DNA of 64,000 bases from Puniceicoccaceae bacterium (GTDB taxonomy: Bacteria > Verrucomicrobiota > Verrucomicrobiia > Opitutales > JAFGAQ01), in contig JANQOQ010000006.1 in the NCBI GenBank assembly GCA_028285755.1, positions 1-64,000 on the forward strand, read 5' to 3'. How positions within the stretch are numbered: the first letter of the stretch is position 1; each line of letters opens with the position of its first letter. The notes beneath the pieces are model-generated. The model did no database searches, was not told where the DNA came from, and was given only the letters and a program-made list of their open reading frames with translations. This document shows, piece by piece, positions 45,014 to 54,607 of the stretch. The translations under genes were made by a program, and so were the position numbers.

Positions 45014-48000
45014 ATGATTCACAAAATCAAAAAATCATGTATTCAAAAAGGGCTGATACTTCACGGTTTGCTCCTTTTTACGTCCGCGCATTTTGCCTTT
45101 CTAAATGCCGCGACGATTAACGGACGCATTTATGATGCGCTCAATAATATCTACCTTCAAGGTATTGAGATCACCATCAATGAAACCGGGCAATCTACCT
45201 ACACGACCAGTGGGGGTAATTTTCGTTTTACGAATTTGGAATCCGGTTCCTACACACTGGTTACCTCCAGCTCCGGTTATGAATCGGTATCTCAATCGGT
45301 TCAAGTCAATGTCGGTGAATCGGTGAGCACCACCATATTTATCAATACTGAACGCGATGATGTCGTAGAGCTCGATGCGTTTGTCGTATCGGGCACAACC
45401 AGTGCTACTGTGAAAGCACTCAATTTGGAACGTTCTGCAGCAGATTTACGGGATGTGATCTCATCAGATGCGTTCGGTCAGTTTGTGGATCGCAATCCTG
45501 CGGAAGCGTTGCAGCGGGTCGCTGGCGTTACCGTTGAGGATGACCAGGGTGAAGGCACATTCGTAATCATCCGGGGGGCGAGTCCCGAGCTTTCAAACAT
45601 TCAGTTGGATGGAGTTGAGCTCGCAACCCCACAGCCTGATGGTCGCCGCGTAAACCTTAATATCATTACAGTGGATCAGTTGGAGCGTATCGAGGTATCC
45701 AAGACTTGGCTACCCAGCCAGAAGGGTAATACCATTGGGGGAACCGTAAATCTGGTTACCCGGAGCGCACTGGATCGAGGGGAACGTTATCTTTCCCTGG
45801 AGGGAGCCTATACCCAATACGATATCTCGGATGATGCCAGTTACCGGAGTAATGTAACGTTTGGCGACACCTTTGACAGTGAAGACTGGGAGGGCTTTGG
45901 TGATCTCGCTATTGGGTTTCAGGTATCCGTAAACTACTCAGAGGATAATCGGGGAGCTGAAACGCTCGGTTTCAATTGGAATACCGACGCCGCATATCCG
46001 TTTGGCGGAGACCCTCTTTTTGGTTATACATTGGTCCAGAATCAGTGGAGAGACTTTTCGATTACCCGTGAGCGTGAGGGTGTATCCTCCAAACTGGAAT
46101 TTGGTTTCAATGAAAACCATATGGTCAGTTTCAGTGTTTCCTACAACAAGTTTAACGATGATGAGGTGAATCGCTTCTTCAGTCGAAGCGCTAACGTAGG
46201 AAATGACTTTAACTGGGATGGAGATGAGTTCCTGACTACGGCTAATGCTACTGAACTTGGATACAGTCTTTCGGATCCGGAGATTATTGCTCGATTGGCA
46301 GCGCCTCCTACAAGCACAACCCGTCGGCTTACTTTTGATGAAAGCATCAATCTCGGTCAGCTGAGCTATGATCCTGAAACCAATCAGTTTACGTTTGGTT
46401 CATGGACCAGCGATTTTGACCGTAATTTCCGTAGTGAAATTACTGAGGATGAGTTGCTTACTTATCAAGCTAGCGGAGAACATGTTTTCTTTGAAACCTG
46501 GGAAGTCGAGTGGAATGCCTACAGCACTACTGCTGAGCGTAATTCGGAGGCTTTGTTTTTTAGTTTCGATGGTCAGGGTGGGATCATCAATTCAGTAACC
46601 GGAGACGGTTTACCTCGTATCGACCCTACTGAGTTCACTGAGGTTTCGCTCAATCCTGAGCTCTATGTCATCAGTGAGCCGAGTGGTTCCGGCAGGGTAG
46701 AACTGTTTGATGAGACTTTCACTTTTTCCGAGGACGAGCGAACCGGTTTCAAACTGGATATAAAGAAAGAATTTGAGTGGTTGGATGCTTTTTGGACTAC
46801 TCAATTTGGGGGCACGATTGACACCCGCGAAAAGGTTAATTCCGCACGTGATCAATCCACTCAGGTCGCGGCGAACGCTTTCGATGACAATCTCTACAGA
46901 GACAATCGTATTCGCTTGTCCGATGAGACCTTCTTTGGAGGCAACTCAGACAGCTTCGTAGATAACTTCGGGGACTTCTTTAATTTCGGACCCACATTGA
47001 GCATCGATGGACTGCGTAGCTTTGCTGCTAATCCCGGCAACTTTGGAGTGACTGTTTCACCCGATGTAAATGCGAATACCGCATCCAGTCAGTTCTTCGA
47101 TAGTATTGTGGATAGCTACAGCCTAACAGAGGATATCACGGCTTTCTATTTCCAGCAAACACTCGAGATTGGCAAGTGGAGCTTCATTTTTGGGGCTCGT
47201 TGGGAAGAGACCGACCTTAGCTTTACGAGCCGTAATATCCTGACCCGCGATCCTGCGGGCAAGTTCAGGTTTGTGCGCCCTTCTTTCTGGAGATTTCTTG
47301 AGTTGGATGAGTTCTCCGTGGAAACGACCAATGAGCGTAAGTACGACCACTTCCTACCTGCATTCCACCTGCGCCGCGATATAGGCACTAACACAGTATT
47401 ACGGGCATCTGCTACCAAGACAATTGCACGCCCTCAGTTTACTCAGCTTAACGGGGCTGAAGTGCCCACGCTGATTGGTAGTAGCGGTTATGGCACCTCT
47501 GCGAGATTGCCCAATTTTGATACGATCGACCCGATGGAATCCATCAATTACGATATCTCGATCGAACACTATTTCGAGCCTGTCGGAGTCGTATCCTTTG
47601 CCCTATTCCACAAGGACTTGACCGGGCCCATTTATTTGGAATCGCGCCGCAACGTGGGTCCCGATGATGAAACCCGGGCATTTGCGTTTCGCTATGACAG
47701 CCGTAATGCCAATCGGGAAGGCGTAGATGACCCGACACTTTTGAATTCCTCTCCGTGGAATTTCAGTCAGTGGACCAATGCCGGAGATGCTGAGCTTCAG
47801 GGCTTCGAGATCGCGTTCTCACGCCGCCTGGATGATCTGCTGCCGGATGTGCTTACGGGCTTCAGTATTGATGCCAACTACGCAGTATTCGACTCCGAAG
47901 TTGAGCTACTCGCACAGGAGCGCACCAATCCAACCTTCGGGGATGAGGAGCTTGAGCCGGATGCCATTGTGCCTCTATTCCGTCAACCGGATCGTACGGC

Positions 48001-48334
48001 CAATTTCTCCCTCATCTGGGAAGGCTGGGATATCTTTGCCCGCATCAGTTATAACCTGCGAGGCGAATACCTAAACGCAGTATCCACCGATGATGATATT
48101 ATCGATATTATTCGGTTTGGGGGTGCGTTATCAGACGATGATGTATACCTCGCAGATCAAGAGCGCTGGGACTTCACCCTGCGTTACAATCCGTGGGAGA
48201 ATGTCCAGTTATTCCTGGAAATCATCAACTTCACGAATGAGCCACAGGAAGTATTCCTGGGGGACGAGGATCGTCTCTCTTCGATCCGTTACACCAACCC
48301 TGTCTACACATTCGGGGTTAAGGCAAACTTCTAA
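45014..48334 (+). CDS. TonB-dependent receptor with N-terminal carboxypeptidase-regulatory-like domain
   Basis: A 1106-residue receptor; ATG 45014 gives a good signal peptide (IQKGLILHGLLLFTSAHF to LNAA), whereas a GTG at 44984 adds ten residues. Residues about 30-112 are a CarboxypepD_reg beta-sandwich (INGRIYDALNN, GNFRFTNLESGSYTLV). The TonB-box region DVVELDAFVVSG is followed by a plug with NPAEALQRVAGVTVEDDQGEG and IRGASPELSNIQLDG, then a barrel ending FGVKANF. The architecture matches large Caulobacter-type receptors for sugars or other polymers. It is followed after 33 bases by a lamin-tail surface protein, likely its partner. Confidence 0.93.
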   Translation: MIHKIKKSCIQKGLILHGLLLFTSAHFAFLNAATINGRIYDALNNIYLQGIEITINETGQSTYTTSGGNFRFTNLESGSYTLVTSSSGYESVSQSVQVNVGESVSTTIFINTERDDVVELDAFVVSGTTSATVKALNLERSAADLRDVISSDAFGQFVDRNPAEALQRVAGVTVEDDQGEGTFVIIRGASPELSNIQLDGVELATPQPDGRRVNLNIITVDQLERIEVSKTWLPSQKGNTIGGTVNLVTRSALDRGERYLSLEGAYTQYDISDDASYRSNVTFGDTFDSEDWEGFGDLAIGFQVSVNYSEDNRGAETLGFNWNTDAAYPFGGDPLFGYTLVQNQWRDFSITREREGVSSKLEFGFNENHMVSFSVSYNKFNDDEVNRFFSRSANVGNDFNWDGDEFLTTANATELGYSLSDPEIIARLAAPPTSTTRRLTFDESINLGQLSYDPETNQFTFGSWTSDFDRNFRSEITEDELLTYQASGEHVFFETWEVEWNAYSTTAERNSEALFFSFDGQGGIINSVTGDGLPRIDPTEFTEVSLNPELYVISEPSGSGRVELFDETFTFSEDERTGFKLDIKKEFEWLDAFWTTQFGGTIDTREKVNSARDQSTQVAANAFDDNLYRDNRIRLSDETFFGGNSDSFVDNFGDFFNFGPTLSIDGLRSFAANPGNFGVTVSPDVNANTASSQFFDSIVDSYSLTEDITAFYFQQTLEIGKWSFIFGARWEETDLSFTSRNILTRDPAGKFRFVRPSFWRFLELDEFSVETTNERKYDHFLPAFHLRRDIGTNTVLRASATKTIARPQFTQLNGAEVPTLIGSSGYGTSARLPNFDTIDPMESINYDISIEHYFEPVGVVSFALFHKDLTGPIYLESRRNVGPDDETRAFAFRYDSRNANREGVDDPTLLNSSPWNFSQWTNAGDAELQGFEIAFSRRLDDLLPDVLTGFSIDANYAVFDSEVELLAQERTNPTFGDEELEPDAIVPLFRQPDRTANFSLIWEGWDIFARISYNLRGEYLNAVSTDDDIIDIIRFGGALSDDDVYLADQERWDFTLRYNPWENVQLFLEIINFTNEPQEVFLGDEDRLSSIRYTNPVYTFGVKANF

Positions 48335-48367
48335 AAACTACATTGAAACATTCAGTTTTTAAATCCA

Positions 48368-50866
48368 ATGAAAGCTAAAAAATTTATCAATCGTTCTAGC
48401 CTAATACTGGCATGTCTATTCGGGTTTTTAACCTCGAATATCCAGGCAGAAGTCGTTACTATTCTGCAGGAAAGTTTTGAGACCGATGGTCTGGGCACAC
48501 GCTACACGGTAATCGGTGGCGGGGATAACGGGGAGACGGACTTCTTCGCACGCCGTGAGCAATTCTCAGCCGGCACGGATGCAAGTGGAGGTACCATTGA
48601 TGGTAACTTCTTCTTTGGTGCCAGTGATATCGATAACATTAACCGTGATCTGCCGAGTCCGGATTTCCCGGGATTGGGACGCCGCGATGGGGTTATTATC
48701 TTTAATGATATTCCGGTAAATGGGTTTGGTAACCTAAATCTTCAGATGGCCGTAGCCCAAGGGCAGGGCACCTTCGAGCCGGATAACCATTTCCGCATCC
48801 AAGTGCGTTTTGATGATCCGGGGGATGCCATCGCCAGTAACACGGAGTGGATTACCATTGGGGGGTTCCGATCAACTTCTACGAATACTCCCGGCCGCTA
48901 CTTTGAAGGGCCTCTGCGATTGACGTCTGAAGATGATCCCCGGCTTGTCAGTGAGTTCACTGAGTGGGAATGGCCGTTGTGGGGCTTTGGAACGACGATG
49001 GACATGCGCCTGATCATCAATTCAAACTGGCGGGATGAGGATTATTATATCGATAATATTCGAATCACGGGTGATAATGAAGTGTTCCGCGTTGAAGCGA
49101 GTCTTCCGAGCTTTGACTTAGTAGAGCCTTCAGGACCGGAGCCTATAGCTGTGACGTTCAGCTCAAATGCGCCTGCACCAGCTGGCGGCTTGGTTCTAGA
49201 GGTCGTTAATGACGACTGGTCAGCATTCACGCTGGAGCTGCCTGAGACAATCACGATTCCTGAAGGGCAGTCGAATTTTACCTTCAATACCAGCCATATT
49301 CCTGACGGTCGTTTTACAGGCCTGAAAATAGTGGAAGCACGTTTCCGTGCGAATAATGTCTCGCGCGAATCTTTGCGCTTCAAGGTGGAGAATTCCACGC
49401 CGAAACCGAGAGTGATTATCATGGAAGTGCAAAATGTGATACCCGGCACCATTGAGGCTGACCCGGAAGGAGATGCGAATGGTGACGGTGTGTCCGACTT
49501 CCCAGGTGACCAATTCGTAGAACTCGTCAACTTCGAGGACTTTGATGTGGATATCTCGGGATGGACTGTCCATGACGACCTGGGGCCACGTCACCAATAT
49601 CCGGAGGGCACCGTGATTCCTGCGGGTCGAGCGTTGGTAACCTTTGGTGGCGGCACCCCTTCAGGTGTTTTTGGCGGAGCAGACGTATTGACCGCTTCAT
49701 CAGGAACTACCGGATTTGCCTTCAACAGTACGCGTGCTGAAATAGCCGGTGTATTTGCACCATTCGGCGGTGAGATGGAGATCATCGACCTACCGTTTGA
49801 AGCTCAGATTTTGGAGCGCACGCTGCAGCTACCACAGAGCAGCCCTGCGTTTGGTGAAACCGCATCCATCCATAGAACCGGAGATTCTATTGATGCTCCG
49901 TTCGAATTGCATCCGTTTATTCCGGGCTCGAATGACAGTCTGTTCTCACCGGGTGCACGCCCGGATGGCAGCCCTTACTTCACACCTACGAATGTTGTGA
50001 CTGTAGATGTGCTTGCGGATAGCGCAAGTGAGACCGATGGGGCAGTCGGGGCAGTGGTAACGCTCGAAACACCGGCACCCGCAGGTGGTTTAACGTTGAA
50101 CTTGTCTTCAAATGCAACGGACGATGAAATCACCTTCAGTGCTCCTCAAATCACGGTGCCGGCGGGTCAGACCACTGTGCAGTTTGAGATACTACCGTTT
50201 AATGATGGAGTGCTGGATGGGCCTTCGGAAGTCAGTATTTTCGTAACCGGCCTGGACGGCAGTGACGTTCTCGGGGGTCTTGATAAGATCACCATCGAGG
50301 ACGTTGCCGTGAACAACTTCCGGGTTGAGGTTGCCGAGTTCCTCATCTCGCTGGACGGAACCGGCGAAGATCCAAATCTGAACGGCAATCTTGAAGAAGA
50401 AATTGCTGACCAGTTTATCGAAATCGTGAATCGCTCAGGATTCCCGGTAGATTTACGAGGCTGGTCGATAGTCGTTCGTGTGGATGACGCTTTTGCCGTC
50501 AGGCAGCTCGGTCATACCTTTGGCGGCACTACACTGGAAGATAACGCCTCAGCCTTAGTCTTCGGCGAGATATTCAACAGTGCAGCTGCAGATCCTATCT
50601 TCGGTGGATCATTCGTCGAAGATGCAACGAATGATGACAGTAACGGAGGTTTGCACGCGGATTCTGGAGATGCGGCATTCGTCGACATTGTCAACCAGTT
50701 TGGCTTCGTTGTGTTCGAGGTGGAAATCCCTGCGGACCTAACCAGCCAGGGTATGTCTGTGGTGATCGAAAACGGCACACCAATCCTTCACCTGGAAGCA
50801 TCCGGCGGAGAGAGTATCATGTCTCCGGGCCTTCAGACGAACGGCTCAGCTTATCCGGGTAACTAG
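48368..50866 (+). CDS. Secreted multidomain protein with two lamin-tail domains and Calx-beta-like repeats
   Basis: An 832-residue protein with signal peptide (about residues 8-27). Residues about 30-235 form a lectin-like N-terminal domain. Two repeats of about 95 residues, starting PAPAGGLVLEV (near 260) and PAPAGGLTLNL (near 570), resemble Calx-beta modules. After each comes a lamin-tail-like domain (QFVELVNFEDFDVDISGWTV, QFIEIVNRSGFPVDLRGWSI) with a calcium-type loop (DPEGDANGDGVSD; DPNLNGN). Lamin-tail domains often occur with secreted nucleases, and two such enzymes follow. It may act as a surface binder for the TonB receptor. Closed by a strong terminator. Confidence 0.8.
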   Translation: MKAKKFINRSSLILACLFGFLTSNIQAEVVTILQESFETDGLGTRYTVIGGGDNGETDFFARREQFSAGTDASGGTIDGNFFFGASDIDNINRDLPSPDFPGLGRRDGVIIFNDIPVNGFGNLNLQMAVAQGQGTFEPDNHFRIQVRFDDPGDAIASNTEWITIGGFRSTSTNTPGRYFEGPLRLTSEDDPRLVSEFTEWEWPLWGFGTTMDMRLIINSNWRDEDYYIDNIRITGDNEVFRVEASLPSFDLVEPSGPEPIAVTFSSNAPAPAGGLVLEVVNDDWSAFTLELPETITIPEGQSNFTFNTSHIPDGRFTGLKIVEARFRANNVSRESLRFKVENSTPKPRVIIMEVQNVIPGTIEADPEGDANGDGVSDFPGDQFVELVNFEDFDVDISGWTVHDDLGPRHQYPEGTVIPAGRALVTFGGGTPSGVFGGADVLTASSGTTGFAFNSTRAEIAGVFAPFGGEMEIIDLPFEAQILERTLQLPQSSPAFGETASIHRTGDSIDAPFELHPFIPGSNDSLFSPGARPDGSPYFTPTNVVTVDVLADSASETDGAVGAVVTLETPAPAGGLTLNLSSNATDDEITFSAPQITVPAGQTTVQFEILPFNDGVLDGPSEVSIFVTGLDGSDVLGGLDKITIEDVAVNNFRVEVAEFLISLDGTGEDPNLNGNLEEEIADQFIEIVNRSGFPVDLRGWSIVVRVDDAFAVRQLGHTFGGTTLEDNASALVFGEIFNSAAADPIFGGSFVEDATNDDSNGGLHADSGDAAFVDIVNQFGFVVFEVEIPADLTSQGMSVVIENGTPILHLEASGGESIMSPGLQTNGSAYPGN

Positions 50867-50918
50867 GATTTGGAGTTATCTTGAAAATCATCTTTCCAAG
50901 ATAATCAATATTGCATAC

Positions 50919-50953
50919 AGCTCCCGGCGTTTTGCCGGGAGCTTCAATTTTCG
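50919..50953 (+). terminator. Intrinsic terminator after the lamin-tail gene
   Basis: Perfect 9-bp stem GCTCCCGGC / GCCGGGAGC with a 5-base GTTTT loop, followed by TTCAATTTTC. Confidence 0.85.
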
Positions 50954-51053
50954 AAATAACGCTCAATTCGAAGCAATGTTATTCAAGATTTGGCTAAGAT
51001 TCAGATATCTGCTTGTCCAAATCATAAACCACACAATTTTATTAAGATAGATC

Positions 51054-53552
51054 ATGTCGAACAGACTCAATTTACTTTTTTTCAGAGGAATCATTCTGCT
51101 GCTATTTTCGATTGTTTTGACAACCGCCGTAGCCAAGAATGAATCCCCACTCACTCGATTTGCTTTTGGTTCATGTGCCAAGGAAGACCGGCCCCAACCC
51201 ATATGGGATCAAATTTTGCAAAATGAACCCGAGCTTTTCATCTGGTTGGGTGATAATATATACGGAGACACCCTGGATCCCGAAGTCCTTCGTGAGAAAT
51301 ATGGGAAACTCAGATCTCAGCCAGGATATTCTGAGCTGCTCGACAGAGATACGCCAGTTCTTGCCACCTGGGATGACCATGATTTTGGGGAAAATGATGC
51401 AGGAGCTGAATATCCAATGAAGGAGGAATCGAAACGGATTTTCCTCGAGTTTTTCGGAGTTGAGGAAACCTCAGAGCGATGGAATCGGGACGGTGTGTAT
51501 CACAGTGAGATTTTTGGACCGGTTGGGCAACGTACGCAGATCATTTTGCTAGACACTCGTTTCAATCGAAGCCCTCTGGAACGATTTCAAGCTTCACAAG
51601 GGGAACGTGCAGCTTACAAACCAAATACTGATGAAGGGGCTACTTTCCTTGGGGAGAATCAATGGAAATGGCTTGAAGAGCAGTTGCGAAAGCCTGCAGA
51701 AGTCCGATTTATTGCTTCCAGTATCCAATTCGTGGCTTCGGAACACATATACGAAAAATGGAGTAACATTCCTCAGGAAATTCGCCGAATGCTCAATTTG
51801 ATATCCGAAACTAAGGCTCAGGGAGTTATATTTCTGAGTGGAGATCGACATCACGCAGAACTTTCCAAACTAGAGGTGGATGATGGTTATCCTATTTATG
51901 ATCTAACATCGAGTGGCATTAATCAAAGCCGGCCACGCAGCCCTGATGATAGCCGACCGATCGAGAAAAATCGCTCCAGACTTGGGCGAGTTTTCCGTGG
52001 ACACCATTTTGGGCAAGTAGAAATCCATTGGGAGCAACCTGACCCTCTGATTCGATTATCTATCATTAATCAAGAGGGTGAACAACCCATCTCACATTCT
52101 CTATTGCTCAGTGAAATCAGTGCCAATGCTGAATTGAATGTGCAGGGAACATGGGTCGGCAAAAATGAATCCAAGGCAATAGTCCACCCTCAAATCGCGA
52201 TTGATGGGCGCACGGATGATTGGAAATCCGCTGAACCCGCTATCAGCACTGATGAATCCATATTATTAAGGTTTTCTTCCGGAGACGAACGAACGGTTCG
52301 TCGTCATTACGAATCGATTGAAGTTTTGTTCGATTTAGACGGTGAAGACTCAGGCCAGAGTTTCGGTGGCGAACGAGGTTATGACCTTGAAGTTGTCCTT
52401 AGTCCAAATCGTGACGAGAAAACACTTTCGAGATGGGGGCCTAAGGTTGTTCTTCATACTCCGGCAGAGAAACCAATTGATGCTGCTGAAGTGGGCTTAG
52501 CCGTTGCTCCGACTCACAGTTCAAGGTGGTTTGAGTTAGCCATTGATAGGACTACTCCATTGGTTAAACAACAGCTGGCCGCGAATGAGGACAACAACGT
52601 GCGAATTCGGGTAAGTGCTCGAGATCGTTACACATCAAGTGAACGATTGATCCTATCCGATACAATCAAGCTGGTTCCGGCTAGTGAGGATATCTCAAGA
52701 GAATTCAATTTGCCCTCAAAGCCAAGCAACGCGATCCGGGTTGCTGCCATAAATGTACTTTGGGGTACACAACTACGATCTCCCGAAGCATTTTCCCGGA
52801 TGTTTAAGGCGATCAATGCAGATGTTTGGCTTCTTCAGGAATGGGATCGAAATTTGTACACAGAATATGAGATTGAATCATGGTTTAGTAAATGGGTTGA
52901 TGAAGCGTCTTCCTGGGAATCGATGGTGAGTGGTGCTCAAGGATCGTGGAGTGGAACTGCTATTGTATCGAGATACCCCGTTAGGACTCGTGTGCCGGAG
53001 TTCACCCCTCTGGCAGCTGGGGGTTGGAGTTTTCCGGTCCGTTTTGCGGGTGCAGGTATTGAAACTCCTTATGGAAACGTGTTGGCAGCTTCCGTACATT
53101 TAAAGGCAGGAGGCTCCTTTCGAAGTAACGAAGACACACGCAGAAAAGGTGAAGTAGATGCTATCAACCGTATCCTTGTCGGAGCCAAGGCTGCCATTCA
53201 ACCGGATGCGGTCATTTTTGGGGGTGATTTTAATATGAACGGAACCACCGAAATCATGAAGACTGCTTTCAGAATGCTGGATGTGGACAATAGCGACCTA
53301 ACCCTTGCAGACGCTGCTGTGCTAGGAAGAGAAGATGAGTTCTACACTCATGGCCGTTCAGGGCTGAGAAATCGCCTCGATTACATCGCATATTCTGATG
53401 CCAGCAGTGAGGTCATTAATGCTTTCGTTTTAGATACCGCTCTATTTGAAGAGGCCCAATTGAGGCCTTTCGGTCTACAGAAAGAAGACTCTAACGCAAC
53501 GGATCACCTGCCAGTTGTTGTCGATTTGATCCTAACCAATCAAAAAAAGTGA
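51054..53552 (+). CDS. Secreted fusion: PhoD-like phosphatase, CBM9-like linker and EEP phosphodiesterase/nuclease
   Basis: An 832-residue protein with signal peptide (about residues 10-27). Residues about 33-330 are PhoD-like: FAFGSCA, WLGDNIYGD (metal Asp-Asn), ATWDDHDFGEND, and FLSGDRHHAEL. Residues about 370-540 form a beta-sandwich like sugar-binding CBM9/DOMON modules (IAIDGRTDDW). Residues about 560-830 are an endonuclease/exonuclease/phosphatase domain: AAINVLWG, LLQEWDR (Glu), FGGDFNMNG (Asp-Asn) and ATDHLPVVVD (Asp-His). Two different phosphoester-cleaving modules in one protein suggest stepwise attack on DNA, phospholipid or phosphorylated polymer. Not operonic with the lamin-tail gene because a terminator separates them. 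Confidence 0.85.
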   Translation: MSNRLNLLFFRGIILLLFSIVLTTAVAKNESPLTRFAFGSCAKEDRPQPIWDQILQNEPELFIWLGDNIYGDTLDPEVLREKYGKLRSQPGYSELLDRDTPVLATWDDHDFGENDAGAEYPMKEESKRIFLEFFGVEETSERWNRDGVYHSEIFGPVGQRTQIILLDTRFNRSPLERFQASQGERAAYKPNTDEGATFLGENQWKWLEEQLRKPAEVRFIASSIQFVASEHIYEKWSNIPQEIRRMLNLISETKAQGVIFLSGDRHHAELSKLEVDDGYPIYDLTSSGINQSRPRSPDDSRPIEKNRSRLGRVFRGHHFGQVEIHWEQPDPLIRLSIINQEGEQPISHSLLLSEISANAELNVQGTWVGKNESKAIVHPQIAIDGRTDDWKSAEPAISTDESILLRFSSGDERTVRRHYESIEVLFDLDGEDSGQSFGGERGYDLEVVLSPNRDEKTLSRWGPKVVLHTPAEKPIDAAEVGLAVAPTHSSRWFELAIDRTTPLVKQQLAANEDNNVRIRVSARDRYTSSERLILSDTIKLVPASEDISREFNLPSKPSNAIRVAAINVLWGTQLRSPEAFSRMFKAINADVWLLQEWDRNLYTEYEIESWFSKWVDEASSWESMVSGAQGSWSGTAIVSRYPVRTRVPEFTPLAAGGWSFPVRFAGAGIETPYGNVLAASVHLKAGGSFRSNEDTRRKGEVDAINRILVGAKAAIQPDAVIFGGDFNMNGTTEIMKTAFRMLDVDNSDLTLADAAVLGREDEFYTHGRSGLRNRLDYIAYSDASSEVINAFVLDTALFEEAQLRPFGLQKEDSNATDHLPVVVDLILTNQKK

Positions 53553-53613
53553 ACAGACTATTTGTTAGTATGAACAGGTAGCTTGCAGTGGTTACCTCGA
53601 TAGTAGTTAATCA

Positions 53614-53670
53614 GTTAAGATTCGGGCGGTGGCTCTTGCTGGTCCCGTCCGGATCTTAACCTATTTTTTT
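53614..53670 (+). terminator. Strong intrinsic terminator
   Basis: A 16-bp stem starting GTTAAGATTCGG and closing CCGGATCTTAAC, with two G-T wobbles, a 15-base loop, and a run of seven T at 53664-53670. It separates the PhoD fusion from the next gene. Confidence 0.9.
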
Positions 53671-53694
53671 ATGTAAATGAACATTTCCAACATC

Positions 53695-54531
53695 ATGAAA
53701 AACCTATACGCAGCGCTATTTGTATTATTACTCACCGTATCGGTCTATGCCCAGCCGCGAATTAAGGTGCTCGCGTGGAATATTGAAAGTGGAGACAGTG
53801 AGATAAATCTCATTCAGAGCCAGCTTAGTGCTTTCGAGGGGTTCGATCTCATGGCTCTTACGGAGGTGAATCCATTTTGGGCATCGTTTCTGGCTGAGGC
53901 TGCAGGAGTAGGTGAGGGTGCTCGGGGCGAGAGTCAGGCAGATTTTGACTATATATTGGGAACGACAGGCAACGATATTCGCATGATGATTATCTGGGAT
54001 GCCAAACGGTTTGAAACGTTGGGTGACCCCATTGAAATTCACCAGCTAAATAGCCCAACGAATACACATCGATCACCGTTGTATGTAAGGTTCCGCATGC
54101 TTCGTGGGCAGCAGGAGTTTATGTTTATGGTCAATCACCTGGCCCGCGGGGATGCATCCCTGAGAGTAAGGCAGGCACAAGGCTTGCAAAACTGGGTGCA
54201 AAGCCAAGAAGTGCCTGTAATTGCGGCGGGCGATTTTAATTTTGATTATGAAATCGACGATGGCATGGGTAATCCTGCGATGACCGCTTTTCTGGAGGGT
54301 GATCACTGGCAGTGGATTCGTCCCCAATCTCTATATGCAACGCAGTCCAGCTCCGCTTTCCATTCGATTCTGGATTTTGTATTTACGGCACATTTCCCCG
54401 AGACCTGGGAACTGCGATCAAATATACTCCGTATTGTTGAACCATTTGAGGATACCGCCCTAATATCCGATCATCGCCCCGTGGAGGCTGTTATTTATCT
54501 CTCTGAGCCAACTGAATTTCCGGTTTTTTAA
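53695..54531 (+). CDS. Secreted endonuclease/exonuclease/phosphatase-family protein
   Basis: A 278-residue single-domain protein with signal peptide (KNLYAALFVLLLTVSVYAQ); an ATG at 53677 would add six residues. EEP landmarks are VLAWNIESGD (Asn), LMALTEVN (Glu), FMVNHLARG (His), AAGDFNFDYE (Asp-Asn) and ISDHRPVEAV (Asp-His). It is a compact relative of the C-terminal module of the upstream fusion and probably cleaves phosphodiesters outside the cytoplasm. Confidence 0.88.
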   Translation: MKNLYAALFVLLLTVSVYAQPRIKVLAWNIESGDSEINLIQSQLSAFEGFDLMALTEVNPFWASFLAEAAGVGEGARGESQADFDYILGTTGNDIRMMIIWDAKRFETLGDPIEIHQLNSPTNTHRSPLYVRFRMLRGQQEFMFMVNHLARGDASLRVRQAQGLQNWVQSQEVPVIAAGDFNFDYEIDDGMGNPAMTAFLEGDHWQWIRPQSLYATQSSSAFHSILDFVFTAHFPETWELRSNILRIVEPFEDTALISDHRPVEAVIYLSEPTEFPVF

Positions 54532-54607
54532 TATTATTCCTATGCACTTAGTTATTTGTATATTCTATGCGTAGTGGTTTCCGGCATTAGCTTCGTCGGT
54601 AACTTTG

